Assembly (NCBI RefSeq): GCF_016462545.1
Contig: NZ_JAEMTA010000001.1
Span: 382,668-446,667 of the forward strand
Source: Mycolicibacterium sp.
GTDB taxonomy: Bacteria; Actinomycetota; Actinomycetes; Mycobacteriales; Mycobacteriaceae
Reading direction: 5' to 3'
Length of the DNA: 64,000 nucleotides
Below the pieces are notes generated by a model. The model searched no databases, was not told the DNA's origin, and saw nothing but the letters and a program-made list of their open reading frames with translations. Positions within the stretch are counted from its first letter, which is position 1, and each line of letters opens with the position of its first letter. A program made the translations under genes and the position numbers. Shown in pieces: positions 34,001 to 42,817 of the stretch.

Positions 34001-34828
34001 CTAGCGGTAGGCGGTGACGCGCGCAGTCAGCGCGACCTTGCCGTCGTCGCCGATGGCGCGGGCGTCGCCGACCGCGCTGCTACGACCTGCCCGCAGTGCC
34101 GTGCCCTCGTAGCGAGTGTTGGCCCCGGCCACGAACGGGCGCAGAAAGTTCACGCGCACCGACGCCGTCCGCAGGGGAGTGTCTGTGCGTCCTTCGTTGA
34201 TGGCAGCGGACGCCGCGAACTCGAGACCTGCCGACGCAACTCCGCCGTGCACGATGTCGATCTCGTTGTTGAGACACGGGTCGACCCGTTGGGAGAGGAC
34301 GTGGCCGACCATCTGCGGCACGACGTGCACCGCCATGCGGTCCGCGATCGACGGTTCGGCCGCGAGGTCCAACGTCTCGGCCGGCCATGCGGAGTTCCTG
34401 GACTCGGCCTCGACGAAGAAGGAACGCACGGTGCCGCTACCGATCTCGATGCCGTCGTAGCTCAGCGTGCAGATGCCCAACGACGTCGTGCCGATCGGGC
34501 TGAACGCGTACGCCGTCGCCAAGACCGGGCCGTCGAGGTCGCCGAGACCGTCGAGGCTGACGTCCATCGACAGTTCGCTGGAGACCGTCCACTGGCCCGG
34601 TCGTCGACGGTAGTGGTTGACGATCCCCGCGGCCGCGTCGACCAGGATCGCCAACGGTCCGATCGTGGGCGCTCCGGTGAACGGATTTCGATACCGAGGC
34701 ATCGACATCGTCATCGACGCCGTCGCCGCCGAGACATCGGCGTCGAGATAGGTGATGCCGAATCGGGTCTGGATCGAGTCGGGCGTCTCGAGATCGTGCT
34801 CGTTGGCCCGCTCGTCGACGCCCGTCAT
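34001..34828 (-). CDS. double-hotdog thioesterase-like protein
   Basis: This 275-aa protein has two hotdog units. Unit one has NPFTGAPTIGPLAILVDAAAG (central helix with Asp) and strands WTVSSELSMDVSL. Unit two has NNEIDIVHGGVASAGLEFAA with an HGG motif near residue 205, as in PaaI-type thioesterases, then LRTASVRVNFLRPF. The first half lacks HGG. Acyl-CoA thioesterase activity is likely but unproven. It starts at ATG 34828, overlapping the GntR stop (ATGA), so regulator and enzyme are translated together. Confidence 0.8.
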   Translation of the reverse strand: MTGVDERANEHDLETPDSIQTRFGITYLDADVSAATASMTMSMPRYRNPFTGAPTIGPLAILVDAAAGIVNHYRRRPGQWTVSSELSMDVSLDGLGDLDGPVLATAYAFSPIGTTSLGICTLSYDGIEIGSGTVRSFFVEAESRNSAWPAETLDLAAEPSIADRMAVHVVPQMVGHVLSQRVDPCLNNEIDIVHGGVASAGLEFAASAAINEGRTDTPLRTASVRVNFLRPFVAGANTRYEGTALRAGRSSAVGDARAIGDDGKVALTARVTAYR

Positions 34829-35565
34829 TCCAGAAGGTCGACGACCGTGGACATCTCGGCACCGGTGAGCACGAACTCCTCGGCCTTCTGCAGGTGTCGC
34901 TTCCACAGCTCGCCGGCCTTGTCGGCGTCGCCGGCCTTGATCATGTCCAGCACCATGCGGTGGGTCTTGGCCGACCGGCGCACCGCCTGCTCGGCGCGGG
35001 TCCCCTTGGTGGGCTGCAGGGAGCGGTTGGCCTTCTCGATGATGTGATGCAACATGTCGCTGACGATCTGCAACGTGTCGTTACCGGACAGTCGTGCGAC
35101 GGCGGCGTGGAAGTCGGTCAGCTGATCGACGGCGTCGCTACCGGGGTTGAGCTGAGATTCCCGCTCGACGATCTGCTCGAGCTCGGCGATCGCCTTGGGG
35201 TCGCGGTCCCTGGCCAACTGTTCGACCATCGGGACTTCGAGGGTGACCCGGGCGTCGTAGACGTCCTTGACCGTGACGCCCTCGTATTCGAGGATCAGGC
35301 CGGCATAGCGCGCCAGCGTCTCGCGTCGGGGCCGCGTGACGCGAGCGCCGCCACGAACGCCGCGCTGCACCTGGATCAACGACTCGGACTCGAGCACGCG
35401 GAATGCTTCCCGCAGCGTCGGTCGTGAGACGCCGAAGCGCTCCATCAACTCCGATTCCGGTGGCAGCATGGTGCCCTCGGTGATCTCGCCGCGGATGAAC
35501 ATCCGGCGCAACACCGTGGCCACCCGATCGGCCATCTTCGGCTCGCGAAGGCTGGTGACCTCCAT
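34825..35565 (-). CDS. GntR/FadR-family transcriptional regulator
   Basis: This 246-aa regulator has wHTH LPPESELMERFGVSRPTLRE, RVLESESLIQVQRGVRGG and an FCD domain with DFHAAVARLSGNDTL and KTHRMVLDMI (His ligands). ATG 35565 is preferred over the upstream TTG 35598 because GGGGAGG lies 7 nt before it. A 14-bp palindrome is centred about 43 bp upstream, and related dyads stand before the thiolase (33774), at the FadE/aldehyde dehydrogenase divergence (39082) and perhaps farther right. It therefore probably autoregulates and controls the neighbouring beta-oxidation genes. Confidence 0.9.
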   Translation of the reverse strand: MEVTSLREPKMADRVATVLRRMFIRGEITEGTMLPPESELMERFGVSRPTLREAFRVLESESLIQVQRGVRGGARVTRPRRETLARYAGLILEYEGVTVKDVYDARVTLEVPMVEQLARDRDPKAIAELEQIVERESQLNPGSDAVDQLTDFHAAVARLSGNDTLQIVSDMLHHIIEKANRSLQPTKGTRAEQAVRRSAKTHRMVLDMIKAGDADKAGELWKRHLQKAEEFVLTGAEMSTVVDLLE

Positions 35566-35601
35566 GACAACCTCCCCGGTTTCTATGACAGCAATCAAAC
35601 A

Positions 35602-35615
35602 GCTAATTGTTTAGC
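35602..35615. promoter_or_regulatory. palindrome GCTAA-N4-TTAGC upstream of GntR gene
   Basis: GCTAATTGTTTAGC is a palindrome (5-bp arms, 4-nt centre) 37 bp before ATG 35565. It is the best copy of a dyad also seen at 33774, 39082, 55420 and 61792. Probable autoregulatory operator. Confidence 0.6.
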
Positions 35616-35676
35616 AGGTTAATCGAGTTGGAGCCGCGATCTTCGCATTGACGGCGTGCAGTGACCAACGTCATCA

Positions 35677-36819
35677 TCAGTAGCCCATCGCACGTCCCAT
35701 GAGGTCCTTCATGATCTCGGTGGTGCCGGCGTACAGGCGCTGCACACGGGAGTCGCGCCATAGTCGGGCGATCTCGTATTCGTTGATGTAGCCGTAGCCG
35801 CCATGCATCTGCAGGCAGCGATCGATGATCTCCCACTGAACTTCCGACGTCCACCACTTCAGGCCTGCCGCGTCCGCGTCACTGAGCGTGCCATCGTTGA
35901 CCGAGAGCACGCACTGATCGAGATAGGTCTGGGCGGCGTCGAGCTTGGTCTGCATCTCGGCCAGGAAGTGGCGGTTCACCTGGAACTTGCCGATCGGCTG
36001 CCCGAACGCGGTGCGTTCCAGCGCGTAGGCCTTGGTGAGATCCAACGCCCGTCGGGCGGCGGGCAGTGCGTAGCAGGCCACGCCGACGCGTTCGCTGGGA
36101 AGGTTGCCCACCAGGTGGTAGAAGCCCCGGTTGAGCTCGCCGATCAAGTTTTCCTTCGGCACCTTGACGTCTTCGAAGAAGAGTTCGGCGGTGTCGGCGG
36201 AGTACTGGCCGATCTTGTCGAGCTTGCGACCGCGGGTGAATCCCTCCATGCCGTCTTCGATCATGAGCAGGCTGATGCCCTTGTGGCGTTCGGCGGGATC
36301 GGTCTTCACCGCGGTGAGCACGAGTTTCGACTGCAGTCCGTTGCTGATGAACGTCTTGGAGCCGTTGACGACCCAGTGGTCGCCTTCGTCGCGAGCGGAG
36401 GTCTTGATGCCGCCGAGGTCCGAGCCGGCGGCGGGTTCCGACATGGCGATCGAGCCAATGTATTCGCCGCTGACGAACTTCGGCAGCCAGCGGTCCTTCT
36501 GCTCGTCGGTGGTGAGATTCTGCATGTAGGGCATCAGGATGTCGTTCTGCACGCCGAGACCGATTCCGACCGCACCGGTCATGAACATCTCCTCGGAGAT
36601 GATTTGGTTGAACCGAAAGTCCTTGACTCCCAAGCCGCCATACTTCTCGTCGAACTCCCACCCGATCAGTCCGGCGTCGCCAGCGGCGAGCCACGCCTCA
36701 CGGCTGACCTTGCCGTCCTTCTCCCACTTCTCGGTGTACGGCACGCATTCGCGCTCGAAGAACGTTCGCGCGGTGTTGCGGAAGTCGTCGTGGACCTCTT
36801 CGAAGATGTTGCGGCGCAT
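35677..36819 (-). CDS. acyl-CoA dehydrogenase, LCAD/FadE type
   Basis: This 380-aa complete dehydrogenase has AMSEPAAGSDLGGIKTSA, NGSKTFISNGLQSKLV and a C-terminal RLYAGTTEIMKDLMGRAMGY. The MCAD-type Glu near the C-terminus is Ala (YAGT), but NLPSERVGVACYALP supplies Glu on helix G, as in long-chain and isovaleryl-CoA dehydrogenases. It is therefore probably an active homotetramer, unlike the two neighbouring partner subunits. It starts at ATG 36819 with GGAAGGAAG upstream and is third in the 39033 operon, 10 nt after the previous gene. Confidence 0.92.
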   Translation of the reverse strand: MRRNIFEEVHDDFRNTARTFFERECVPYTEKWEKDGKVSREAWLAAGDAGLIGWEFDEKYGGLGVKDFRFNQIISEEMFMTGAVGIGLGVQNDILMPYMQNLTTDEQKDRWLPKFVSGEYIGSIAMSEPAAGSDLGGIKTSARDEGDHWVVNGSKTFISNGLQSKLVLTAVKTDPAERHKGISLLMIEDGMEGFTRGRKLDKIGQYSADTAELFFEDVKVPKENLIGELNRGFYHLVGNLPSERVGVACYALPAARRALDLTKAYALERTAFGQPIGKFQVNRHFLAEMQTKLDAAQTYLDQCVLSVNDGTLSDADAAGLKWWTSEVQWEIIDRCLQMHGGYGYINEYEIARLWRDSRVQRLYAGTTEIMKDLMGRAMGY

Positions 36820-36829
36820 GGCTTCCTTC

Positions 36830-37828
36830 CTAACCGGCCCAGGCGGCGATCGCGGGGAGCGCGCGGCCGGGGGAGTAGTCGTTGAATAGGTGTTCTGCGA
36901 GGTGAGCCTCGAGTTGCTGATACGAGCCGCAGAGCGAGTCGAGCTGAAAGCCACGCACCACGTAACGATGCAGGTCGTGTTCGATCGTCAAACCGATGGC
37001 GCCGCACACTTGCATCGCGGCGTCGGACACGGCCCGATGGGCACGCCCGGCTGCTGCCTTGGCGGCCAGCGCCGAGAACTCCCCGCCATGCCGCCACGTC
37101 TCACCCAGCAGTGCACGCGCTCCTTCGAGGTGAGCCTTCGCCTCGGCCAGCAGGTGCCGCGGGGATTGGAAGGAGCCTATGGGAGAACCGAATTGGGTGC
37201 GCACCGTCACTTGCTCAACCGCAATTCGCAGCGCGACATCGGCAAGCGAGACCAACTCGGTGGCCAGCGCCCGGTGGCCCGCGGCGATCGCGAGGCCCCA
37301 CTCGGTCGTCGCGTCGATCAGTGGTGCGTCGAGCGGGCCCTCGACCTGGGTCCATTGCACCGAGCGGTCGAACGTGTCCATACCGGTGGCGGTCAGCGTG
37401 GCAGCATCCACGACGGCGAGTGACACGGTGCCCATCGCTCCGGAGACTGGCACGACGAGGCGGCGCGATGACTCACCCGTCACGGGGCCAAGGACGACAC
37501 CCGCCACCCCGTGGTCATTCGACCGTGGAACGTGTCCGTCGACCAAACGTGGGAACACGATTCCGTCGGCCGGTTCGGGCAGCACGGCCTTCAACTCCGC
37601 GAGCATCGCGGTCTCGAGGGAGTTCGAGTCGAGCAGCGAGCGGCCCTGAGCTCGAAATAGCAACTCTGACGCCTCGATTGGGTACTCGGACTCGATGTCG
37701 GACCAGCCGAGCTCATCGAGCGGCGGCCCGATGGCGACGTACTCGCCAGAGTTCCTGGCGGCCAGCTCGTCGAAGAGCCGGAAGACGGCCTCCTCGATCA
37801 TCGGCCACGATTCGTCGGTCGTGCTCAT
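36830..37828 (-). CDS. acyl-CoA dehydrogenase, small FadE partner subunit
   Basis: This 332-aa reduced FadE homologue has no SEPxAGSD motif. The C-terminal domain is kept (RTQFGSPIGSFQSPRHLLAE and CGAIGLTIEHDLHRYVVRGF). It starts at ATG 37828, overlapping the upstream dehydrogenase by 4 nt. It is paralogous to the 10669-11586 product and would complete a heteromeric enzyme with the 37825-39033 product. The organisation repeats the 9504/10669 pair elsewhere in the window. Confidence 0.88.
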   Translation of the reverse strand: MSTTDESWPMIEEAVFRLFDELAARNSGEYVAIGPPLDELGWSDIESEYPIEASELLFRAQGRSLLDSNSLETAMLAELKAVLPEPADGIVFPRLVDGHVPRSNDHGVAGVVLGPVTGESSRRLVVPVSGAMGTVSLAVVDAATLTATGMDTFDRSVQWTQVEGPLDAPLIDATTEWGLAIAAGHRALATELVSLADVALRIAVEQVTVRTQFGSPIGSFQSPRHLLAEAKAHLEGARALLGETWRHGGEFSALAAKAAAGRAHRAVSDAAMQVCGAIGLTIEHDLHRYVVRGFQLDSLCGSYQQLEAHLAEHLFNDYSPGRALPAIAAWAG

Positions 37829-39033
37829 CGCTTCTCCTTCGGGAGCTTGAGCAGATGATCGGCGATGATGCCGCGCTGAACCTCGACGCTGCCCCCCATG
37901 ATGGTCGCAGCCCGGGTGTACCACCACTTGGCTCGCGCGGCGTCGAGCGCCTTCCCGCCATCGGGGCCGACCCCGGTCATCATCCACTCGCGACGAACAT
38001 CGAGGATCAGATCGTTGATCTTCTGCTCGGTGGTGGCGAGCAAGAGTTTGTCGATGCTGCTCTCCGGTCCGACCATCTGGTTCGCCGCCAGTGCGCGAAC
38101 CGTGGTTGCGGCGCGCGCCTGGGCGGCGAGCACCGCCACGTAGAGCTGGGCGAAGCGTTCCCGGTTGGTGGGCGACGTGCTATGGGTGACGATCTCGGCG
38201 CGCAGATGGCCCAGTTCGGTCAGAGCGGTGGTCAGCGCCGCGTAGCCGTACATGCCGCGCTCGTATTGCATCAGGTACATCACCACGCCCCAGCCGCCGC
38301 CGACCTCGCCTATCAGCCGGTCGTGGGGGACCCGGGCGTCGTCGAGGAACACCTCGGCCAGTTCGCGGCGGCCGCTGGCCAACGCGATCGGGCGGACGGT
38401 GACGCCGGGGGTGTTGGCATCGACCAGGAAGGTACTCAGGCCCCGATGCCTGCTCTCGGGTGTTCCGGTGCGCGCCAGCACCATGAAGCGCGTGGCGGTC
38501 GGGCCTTGGCTGGTCCAGATCTTCTGCCCGTTCAGCACGAAACCGCCGGCTCCGTCGTCGGTCGCCCGGCATCTGAGTCCGGCCAGATCGCTGCCTGACT
38601 CCGGCTCCGAGAAGCACTGACCCCACCACTCGGCACCGCTCAAATAGTTCGGCAGGAATGCGGCAGCCAGGTGCGGGGCGTACTCGTAGGTGGCAGGTCC
38701 GATCACCTCGAGCGTCCAGTGTTGCTCAGGCACGGGCAGCATCGCTGCGGCCAGCTCCTCGAAGTAGGCGGCCCGGTGAATCTCGGTGCCGCCATACCCG
38801 CCCGCGTCCTCGGGCCAGCCGTAGCGATTCCACCCTGCCTCGTGCAGGCGGGACAGAATCGTGGCGTGGTAGGCGAGTTCGCCTTCGGCTGTGTCGAAAC
38901 GAGCCGAACGCCACTCGTCGGCCCAGTCGAGTTCGCGAAGCCAATTGCGGAATTCGCGGCGGTAGGTGGCTACGTCGGAGACATACTCGTCTCGTCGCCC
39001 GGCTACCACGGGGGTGTCGACTGGGGCGGACAA
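37825..39033 (-). CDS. acyl-CoA dehydrogenase, large FadE subunit
   Basis: This 402-aa dehydrogenase has CFSEPESGSDLAGLRCRA, GQKIWTSQGPTATRF, ARTGTPESRHRGLS, GGGWGVVMYLMQYERG and the C-terminal MGGSVEVQRGIIADHLLKLP. It is clearly paralogous to the 9504-10679 product (shared ARTGTPESRHRGL and GWGVxMxLxQYERG blocks). It is first gene of the three-FadE minus-strand operon, with a GCTAA-type dyad in the divergent promoter shared with the aldehyde dehydrogenase. Confidence 0.9.
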   Translation of the reverse strand: MSAPVDTPVVAGRRDEYVSDVATYRREFRNWLRELDWADEWRSARFDTAEGELAYHATILSRLHEAGWNRYGWPEDAGGYGGTEIHRAAYFEELAAAMLPVPEQHWTLEVIGPATYEYAPHLAAAFLPNYLSGAEWWGQCFSEPESGSDLAGLRCRATDDGAGGFVLNGQKIWTSQGPTATRFMVLARTGTPESRHRGLSTFLVDANTPGVTVRPIALASGRRELAEVFLDDARVPHDRLIGEVGGGWGVVMYLMQYERGMYGYAALTTALTELGHLRAEIVTHSTSPTNRERFAQLYVAVLAAQARAATTVRALAANQMVGPESSIDKLLLATTEQKINDLILDVRREWMMTGVGPDGGKALDAARAKWWYTRAATIMGGSVEVQRGIIADHLLKLPKEKR

Positions 39034-39081
39034 CCGGTTCCTCCTCGCTTGGTGTCGGGATCCAGCTCCGTCACCTAATCC

Positions 39082-39095
39082 GCTAAACAGTTATC
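39082..39095. promoter_or_regulatory. GCTAA-type dyad in divergent promoter
   Basis: GCTAAACAGTTATC lies between the divergent FadE operon (start 39033) and aldehyde dehydrogenase operon (start 39147). It matches the left half of the GntR-proximal palindrome. Candidate operator for both transcripts. Confidence 0.5.
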
Positions 39096-39146
39096 TATAA
39101 AAAGGTACAGTAACCCACACCGCCACTTCTGTGAGAGGGACCGCCA

Positions 39147-40634
39147 ATGACGGCTTCATCCATCGCCGCCACGAACGTCAGCTTCAACCCCGAGACGCGC
39201 TTGTTCATCGACGGAGTTCTGCGGGAGTCGGCGGGTGGCAAGACCGCCGAGAATCTGAATCCGGCGACCGAAGAGGTGCTTGGCGTCGCCGCCGACGCGG
39301 GCGCCGACGACATGGATGCCGCCATCGCTGCTGCGCGGCGCGCATTCGACACGACCGACTGGTCGACGAACCACGAGTTCCGCCAGCGGTGTCTGATGCA
39401 GCTGCACGACGCGCTCCAGCAGGACAAGGAGGACATGCGCGCCGAGGTGGTCGCCGAGGCCGGCGCGCCCCTGGGCATGACCTACATCGCCCAGTTGGAG
39501 TGGCCGCTGGCGGACGCGATCAGGTGGCCTGCGCACCACATCTCCGAGTTCGCCTGGGAGCGCCAACTCGAGCAGGGCGCCCTGATGGGGGTGCCCTACG
39601 ACCGTGTCGTGGTCAAGGAGGCGATGGGCGTCGTCGGGGCGATCACGCCGTGGAACTTCCCGATCGAGATCATCAGCAACAAGGTGGGGCAGATCCTCGC
39701 CACGGGCAACACGATGGTGCTCAAGGCGCCCATCGAGACGCCTTGGACGGCGCTGCGCTGGGGTCGGATCATCGCCGAGAACACCGACATCCCGGCGGGG
39801 GTGATCAACATCGTGACCGCGTCCGACAACGACGTCGCTCAGCGGCTGGTCACCGATCCGCGCGTGGACATGATCTCGTTCACCGGGTCGACCGCAGTCG
39901 GTGAGCTGATCGGTCGACTGACCGCCGCGACCATGAAGCGCAATCTGATGGAGCTGGGCGGCAAGTCCGTATACCTGGTGCTCGAGGACGCCGACCTGGC
40001 GACGACAGTGCCCGGCTGTATCGGCGCGCTCATGCACTCCGGCCAGGGCTGTGCGCTGACCACTCGAATGCTGGTGCCGCGCAGCAAGTACGACGAGGCC
40101 GTCGAGATGGCGACCGCGGCCTTCGGCGGCGTCACCGTCGGTGATCCCACCGACCCCGCCAACTTCTGTGGGCCGCTGGTGTCGGCCAAACAGCGCGACC
40201 GGGTGTTGGAATACATCCGGGTCGCCAAGGAGCAGGGTGCCCGGGTGACGGTGGGCGGTGGTAAGCCCGAGGGTCTGGATCGCGGATACTTCGTCGCTCC
40301 AACGATTCTCGCCGATGTAGCACCCGAGCACCGAGTGTTCCAGGAGGAGATCTTCGGACCCGTCGTCACGATCACTCCGTACGACGGTGGCGACGACGGC
40401 GCCGTCGCGATGGCCAACGACTCGATCTACGGATTGGCTGGAACGGTTCTCGGCGATCCCGAGCGGGGGATGGCCGTGGCCCGCCGCATCCGCACCGGCT
40501 CGGTCAACGTCAACGGCGCCATCTTCTACGGCGCGGACGCTCCGTTCGGCGGCTACAAGATGAGCGGCATCGGTAGGCAGAACGGTGTCGAGGGGTTCGA
40601 GCAGCACCTGCAGACCAAAGTCATCGCGTACTAG
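39147..40634 (+). CDS. aldehyde dehydrogenase family protein
   Basis: This 495-aa aldehyde dehydrogenase has ITPWNFPIEI near residue 166, FTGSTAVG near 245, general base E269 (LMELGGKS), nucleophile C302 (SGQGCALTTR) and EEIFGPVVTI near 400. It starts at ATG 39147 after GAGAGGGA. It is closely related in pattern to the 7923-9401 enzyme. It leads a plus-strand operon with a CoA-transferase and a VOC-fold protein, suggesting aldehyde-to-acid oxidation followed by CoA loading. Confidence 0.93.
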   Translation: MTASSIAATNVSFNPETRLFIDGVLRESAGGKTAENLNPATEEVLGVAADAGADDMDAAIAAARRAFDTTDWSTNHEFRQRCLMQLHDALQQDKEDMRAEVVAEAGAPLGMTYIAQLEWPLADAIRWPAHHISEFAWERQLEQGALMGVPYDRVVVKEAMGVVGAITPWNFPIEIISNKVGQILATGNTMVLKAPIETPWTALRWGRIIAENTDIPAGVINIVTASDNDVAQRLVTDPRVDMISFTGSTAVGELIGRLTAATMKRNLMELGGKSVYLVLEDADLATTVPGCIGALMHSGQGCALTTRMLVPRSKYDEAVEMATAAFGGVTVGDPTDPANFCGPLVSAKQRDRVLEYIRVAKEQGARVTVGGGKPEGLDRGYFVAPTILADVAPEHRVFQEEIFGPVVTITPYDGGDDGAVAMANDSIYGLAGTVLGDPERGMAVARRIRTGSVNVNGAIFYGADAPFGGYKMSGIGRQNGVEGFEQHLQTKVIAY

Positions 40635-40658
40635 ATCTCAAGGAAACCGAAGGAACTG

Positions 40659-41870
40659 ATGTCAGACATTCTCAGCGGTATCCGCGTCGTCGAGTTGGCG
40701 GCGTGGACGTTCGTCCCGGCGGCTGGTGCGGTGCTTGCCGATTGGGGTGCCGACGTCATCAAGGTCGAGCACCCCGAAACCGGCGATCCGCAGCGTGGCC
40801 TCATCAGCTCGGGCCTCGTCACGGGTGCGGGAGGCGTGAATCACTTCGTCGAGCAGCCCAATCGTGGCAAGCGCAGCATTGGGTTGGATACCTCCTCGCC
40901 GGAGGGCCTCGAGTTGTTGATGAAGCTGATCGAGACCGCCGACGTGTTCGTGACGAATCTGTTGCCGGATTCGCGCCAGCGGATGGGCATCGACGTCGAG
41001 CAGGTTCGGGCGCGCAATCCGAAGATCATCTATGCCCGCGGTCACGGGTACGGGACCAAGGGCGATCTGTCGGCTCAGGGTGGATTCGACCTCGCGGCGT
41101 ACTGGGCACGCGGTGGCATCGGGGACGCGTACTCGGACGGTGCGGGGTCCTATCCGCCGATTCAGCGGCCGGCGTTCGGGGACTCCTATGGCGGTCTGGC
41201 CATCGCGGGCGGTATCGCGGCGGCGCTGGTGAAGCGCGAACGCACGGGGGAGCCGTCGGTGGTGGACGTGTCGCTGCTCAACGCCGCAATCTGGCAGCTT
41301 GGTCCGGACATCGTGGGTGCGGGGGTGACGGGTCAGGACATCCCGAAGTTCCATCTCGACGACATGCCCAACCCGGTAGCCAGCATCTACAAGACCCGCG
41401 ACAATCGATTCATCGCGTTCGTGCTGCTGCAGGCCGACCGCTTCTGGTCGGACTTCTGCACCCGGCTGGGCCGGACCGACTTGATCGGCGATGAGCGATT
41501 CGCCAGTGCGCCAGTGCGATTCGCCAACCGCAAGGAGTGCATCGCGGAGATCCGGAGCGCCTTCGAGTCCGAGGATCTGTCGCATTGGGAGAAGGCCTTC
41601 GCCGGGTTCGACGGGGTGTGGGACGTCATGCACACCGCCCACGAGGTGCACAGCGACCCGCAGGCGATCGCCAACGGGTACCTGCCGAAGGCGACCAACA
41701 CGAGCGGCATCGAATTCGCGCTGGCGGCCAGCCCCGTGCAGTACGACGAGACGCCATTGAACCTGGAGAGAGCGCCCGAACACGGTGAGCACACCGATGC
41801 GCTGTTGGCGGAGTTGGGTTTCAGCGAGGATGAGATCATCGACTTCAAGATCAACTCGGTGGTGCTGTAG
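40659..41870 (+). CDS. family III CoA-transferase (CaiB/BaiF-like)
   Basis: This 403-aa protein has SGIRVVELAAWTFVPAAGAVL, ADWGADVIKVEHPETGDPQ, FVEQPNRGKRSIGLD and the catalytic Asp in FGDSYGGLAIAGG near residue 173. It would transfer CoA to the acid made by the preceding aldehyde dehydrogenase, without ATP. It starts at ATG 40659 with AAGGAA upstream, 24 nt after the aldehyde dehydrogenase stop. The paralogue is at 21822-23039. Confidence 0.92.
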   Translation: MSDILSGIRVVELAAWTFVPAAGAVLADWGADVIKVEHPETGDPQRGLISSGLVTGAGGVNHFVEQPNRGKRSIGLDTSSPEGLELLMKLIETADVFVTNLLPDSRQRMGIDVEQVRARNPKIIYARGHGYGTKGDLSAQGGFDLAAYWARGGIGDAYSDGAGSYPPIQRPAFGDSYGGLAIAGGIAAALVKRERTGEPSVVDVSLLNAAIWQLGPDIVGAGVTGQDIPKFHLDDMPNPVASIYKTRDNRFIAFVLLQADRFWSDFCTRLGRTDLIGDERFASAPVRFANRKECIAEIRSAFESEDLSHWEKAFAGFDGVWDVMHTAHEVHSDPQAIANGYLPKATNTSGIEFALAASPVQYDETPLNLERAPEHGEHTDALLAELGFSEDEIIDFKINSVVL

Positions 41871-41872
41871 CC

Positions 41873-42817
41873 GTGCCGGTTTCAGAGGATCTCGCTCGCC
41901 GGTTCCTCCACGTCAACCTCAACTGCGCCTCACTCGACGCCACCGAAGAGCTTTACGGCGGACACCTCGGGCTCTCCGCCCGCATGCGCACCGACCGCAG
42001 CGTCGCCACCGACGGCAGCATCCTCGGGCTCGACGGCGAGACCTACTGTGAGACGTCATTTCTGTATGACTCCCGCGGTGGGCGCGGCGGCTGTGCGCTG
42101 GAAGCCATCGAATACTTCAGCCCCGCACTGAAAGTCGATGAGAGTGACGATCCGACCCGCCCCGGCATCCGGTCCGCGCTTCTGACCGTCTCGGACCTCG
42201 ACGCCACCGCAGCGCTCTTGCGCGGCGTCGGTGTCGCCGTTGGCGAGCCCGTCGACGGATTGATCTCGGGCAACCGATCCGTACTCGCCGTCGACCCGGA
42301 CGGCGTCGTCGTCGAAATATCCGAAGTGCCAAGCGAAAAGTCGGGTGCACTGTTCTCTGGCGTCCGCATCGCCGCCATCGACGCGGCGGCGACGGGTGAC
42401 TTCCTGACCGCGATCGGCTTCGTCGAGGTGCAGCCGCCCACGGCCGCCAAGGTGACGATCGAACAACTCGTACCCGGCGGGTCGCCCGCACCGGTCGAAT
42501 GCGTCGTGGCGAGGTACTCACTCGCCGAGGACGGCCGCCAGTTCAGTCTGTCGGTCGTGCAACACCCGGACACCGTGGGCGCGGAGCCGGTCCCGTGGGG
42601 CGGCAACCGTCAAGGTCTGTACCGGTGCGCCCTGCGGGTGGAGAATACCGAGAAGGCCATGTCGTTGGTACCGAAATCCATTGAGGTGATGGGTGAGCCG
42701 GTGTGGTGCCCACTGCCGGGGACGAAGATCGAGGGGCTCTACATTTCGTTCCTACGCTCGCCCGACGGCGTGGTGTTCGAGTTCGTCGAGAGGCCGCTGA
42801 GCTTCTTCACTCGCTAG
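41873..42817 (+). CDS. VOC-superfamily protein (glyoxalase/dioxygenase fold)
   Basis: This 314-aa protein starts at GTG 41873, 2 nt after the CoA-transferase. Four beta-alpha-beta modules can be followed (FLHVNLNCASLDATEELYGG, IRSALLTVSDLDATAALL, VRIAAIDAAATGDFL, LYRCALRVENTEKAMSLV), that is, two VOC domains. Candidate metal ligands are H13 and the Glu of VVVEISEV and VVFEFVERP. The fold includes epimerases, extradiol dioxygenases and lyases, and the reaction cannot be chosen from sequence. A methylmalonyl-CoA-epimerase-like or C-C lyase role would fit. It converges on the TetR gene with a 4-nt overlap. Confidence 0.8.
   Translation: MPVSEDLARRFLHVNLNCASLDATEELYGGHLGLSARMRTDRSVATDGSILGLDGETYCETSFLYDSRGGRGGCALEAIEYFSPALKVDESDDPTRPGIRSALLTVSDLDATAALLRGVGVAVGEPVDGLISGNRSVLAVDPDGVVVEISEVPSEKSGALFSGVRIAAIDAAATGDFLTAIGFVEVQPPTAAKVTIEQLVPGGSPAPVECVVARYSLAEDGRQFSLSVVQHPDTVGAEPVPWGGNRQGLYRCALRVENTEKAMSLVPKSIEVMGEPVWCPLPGTKIEGLYISFLRSPDGVVFEFVERPLSFFTR

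Noticed and set aside
37111..38598. 495-codon plus-strand open frame across two FadE genes
   Set aside because: Arg/Pro-rich antisense translation spanning two real minus-strand genes and their overlap.
39156..40607. 483-codon minus-strand open frame antisense to aldehyde dehydrogenase
   Set aside because: Shadow frame; the plus strand encodes an intact enzyme with C302 and E269.
40662..41792. 376-codon minus-strand open frame antisense to the CoA-transferase
   Set aside because: Shadow frame with no domain; the plus strand has the complete family III pattern.
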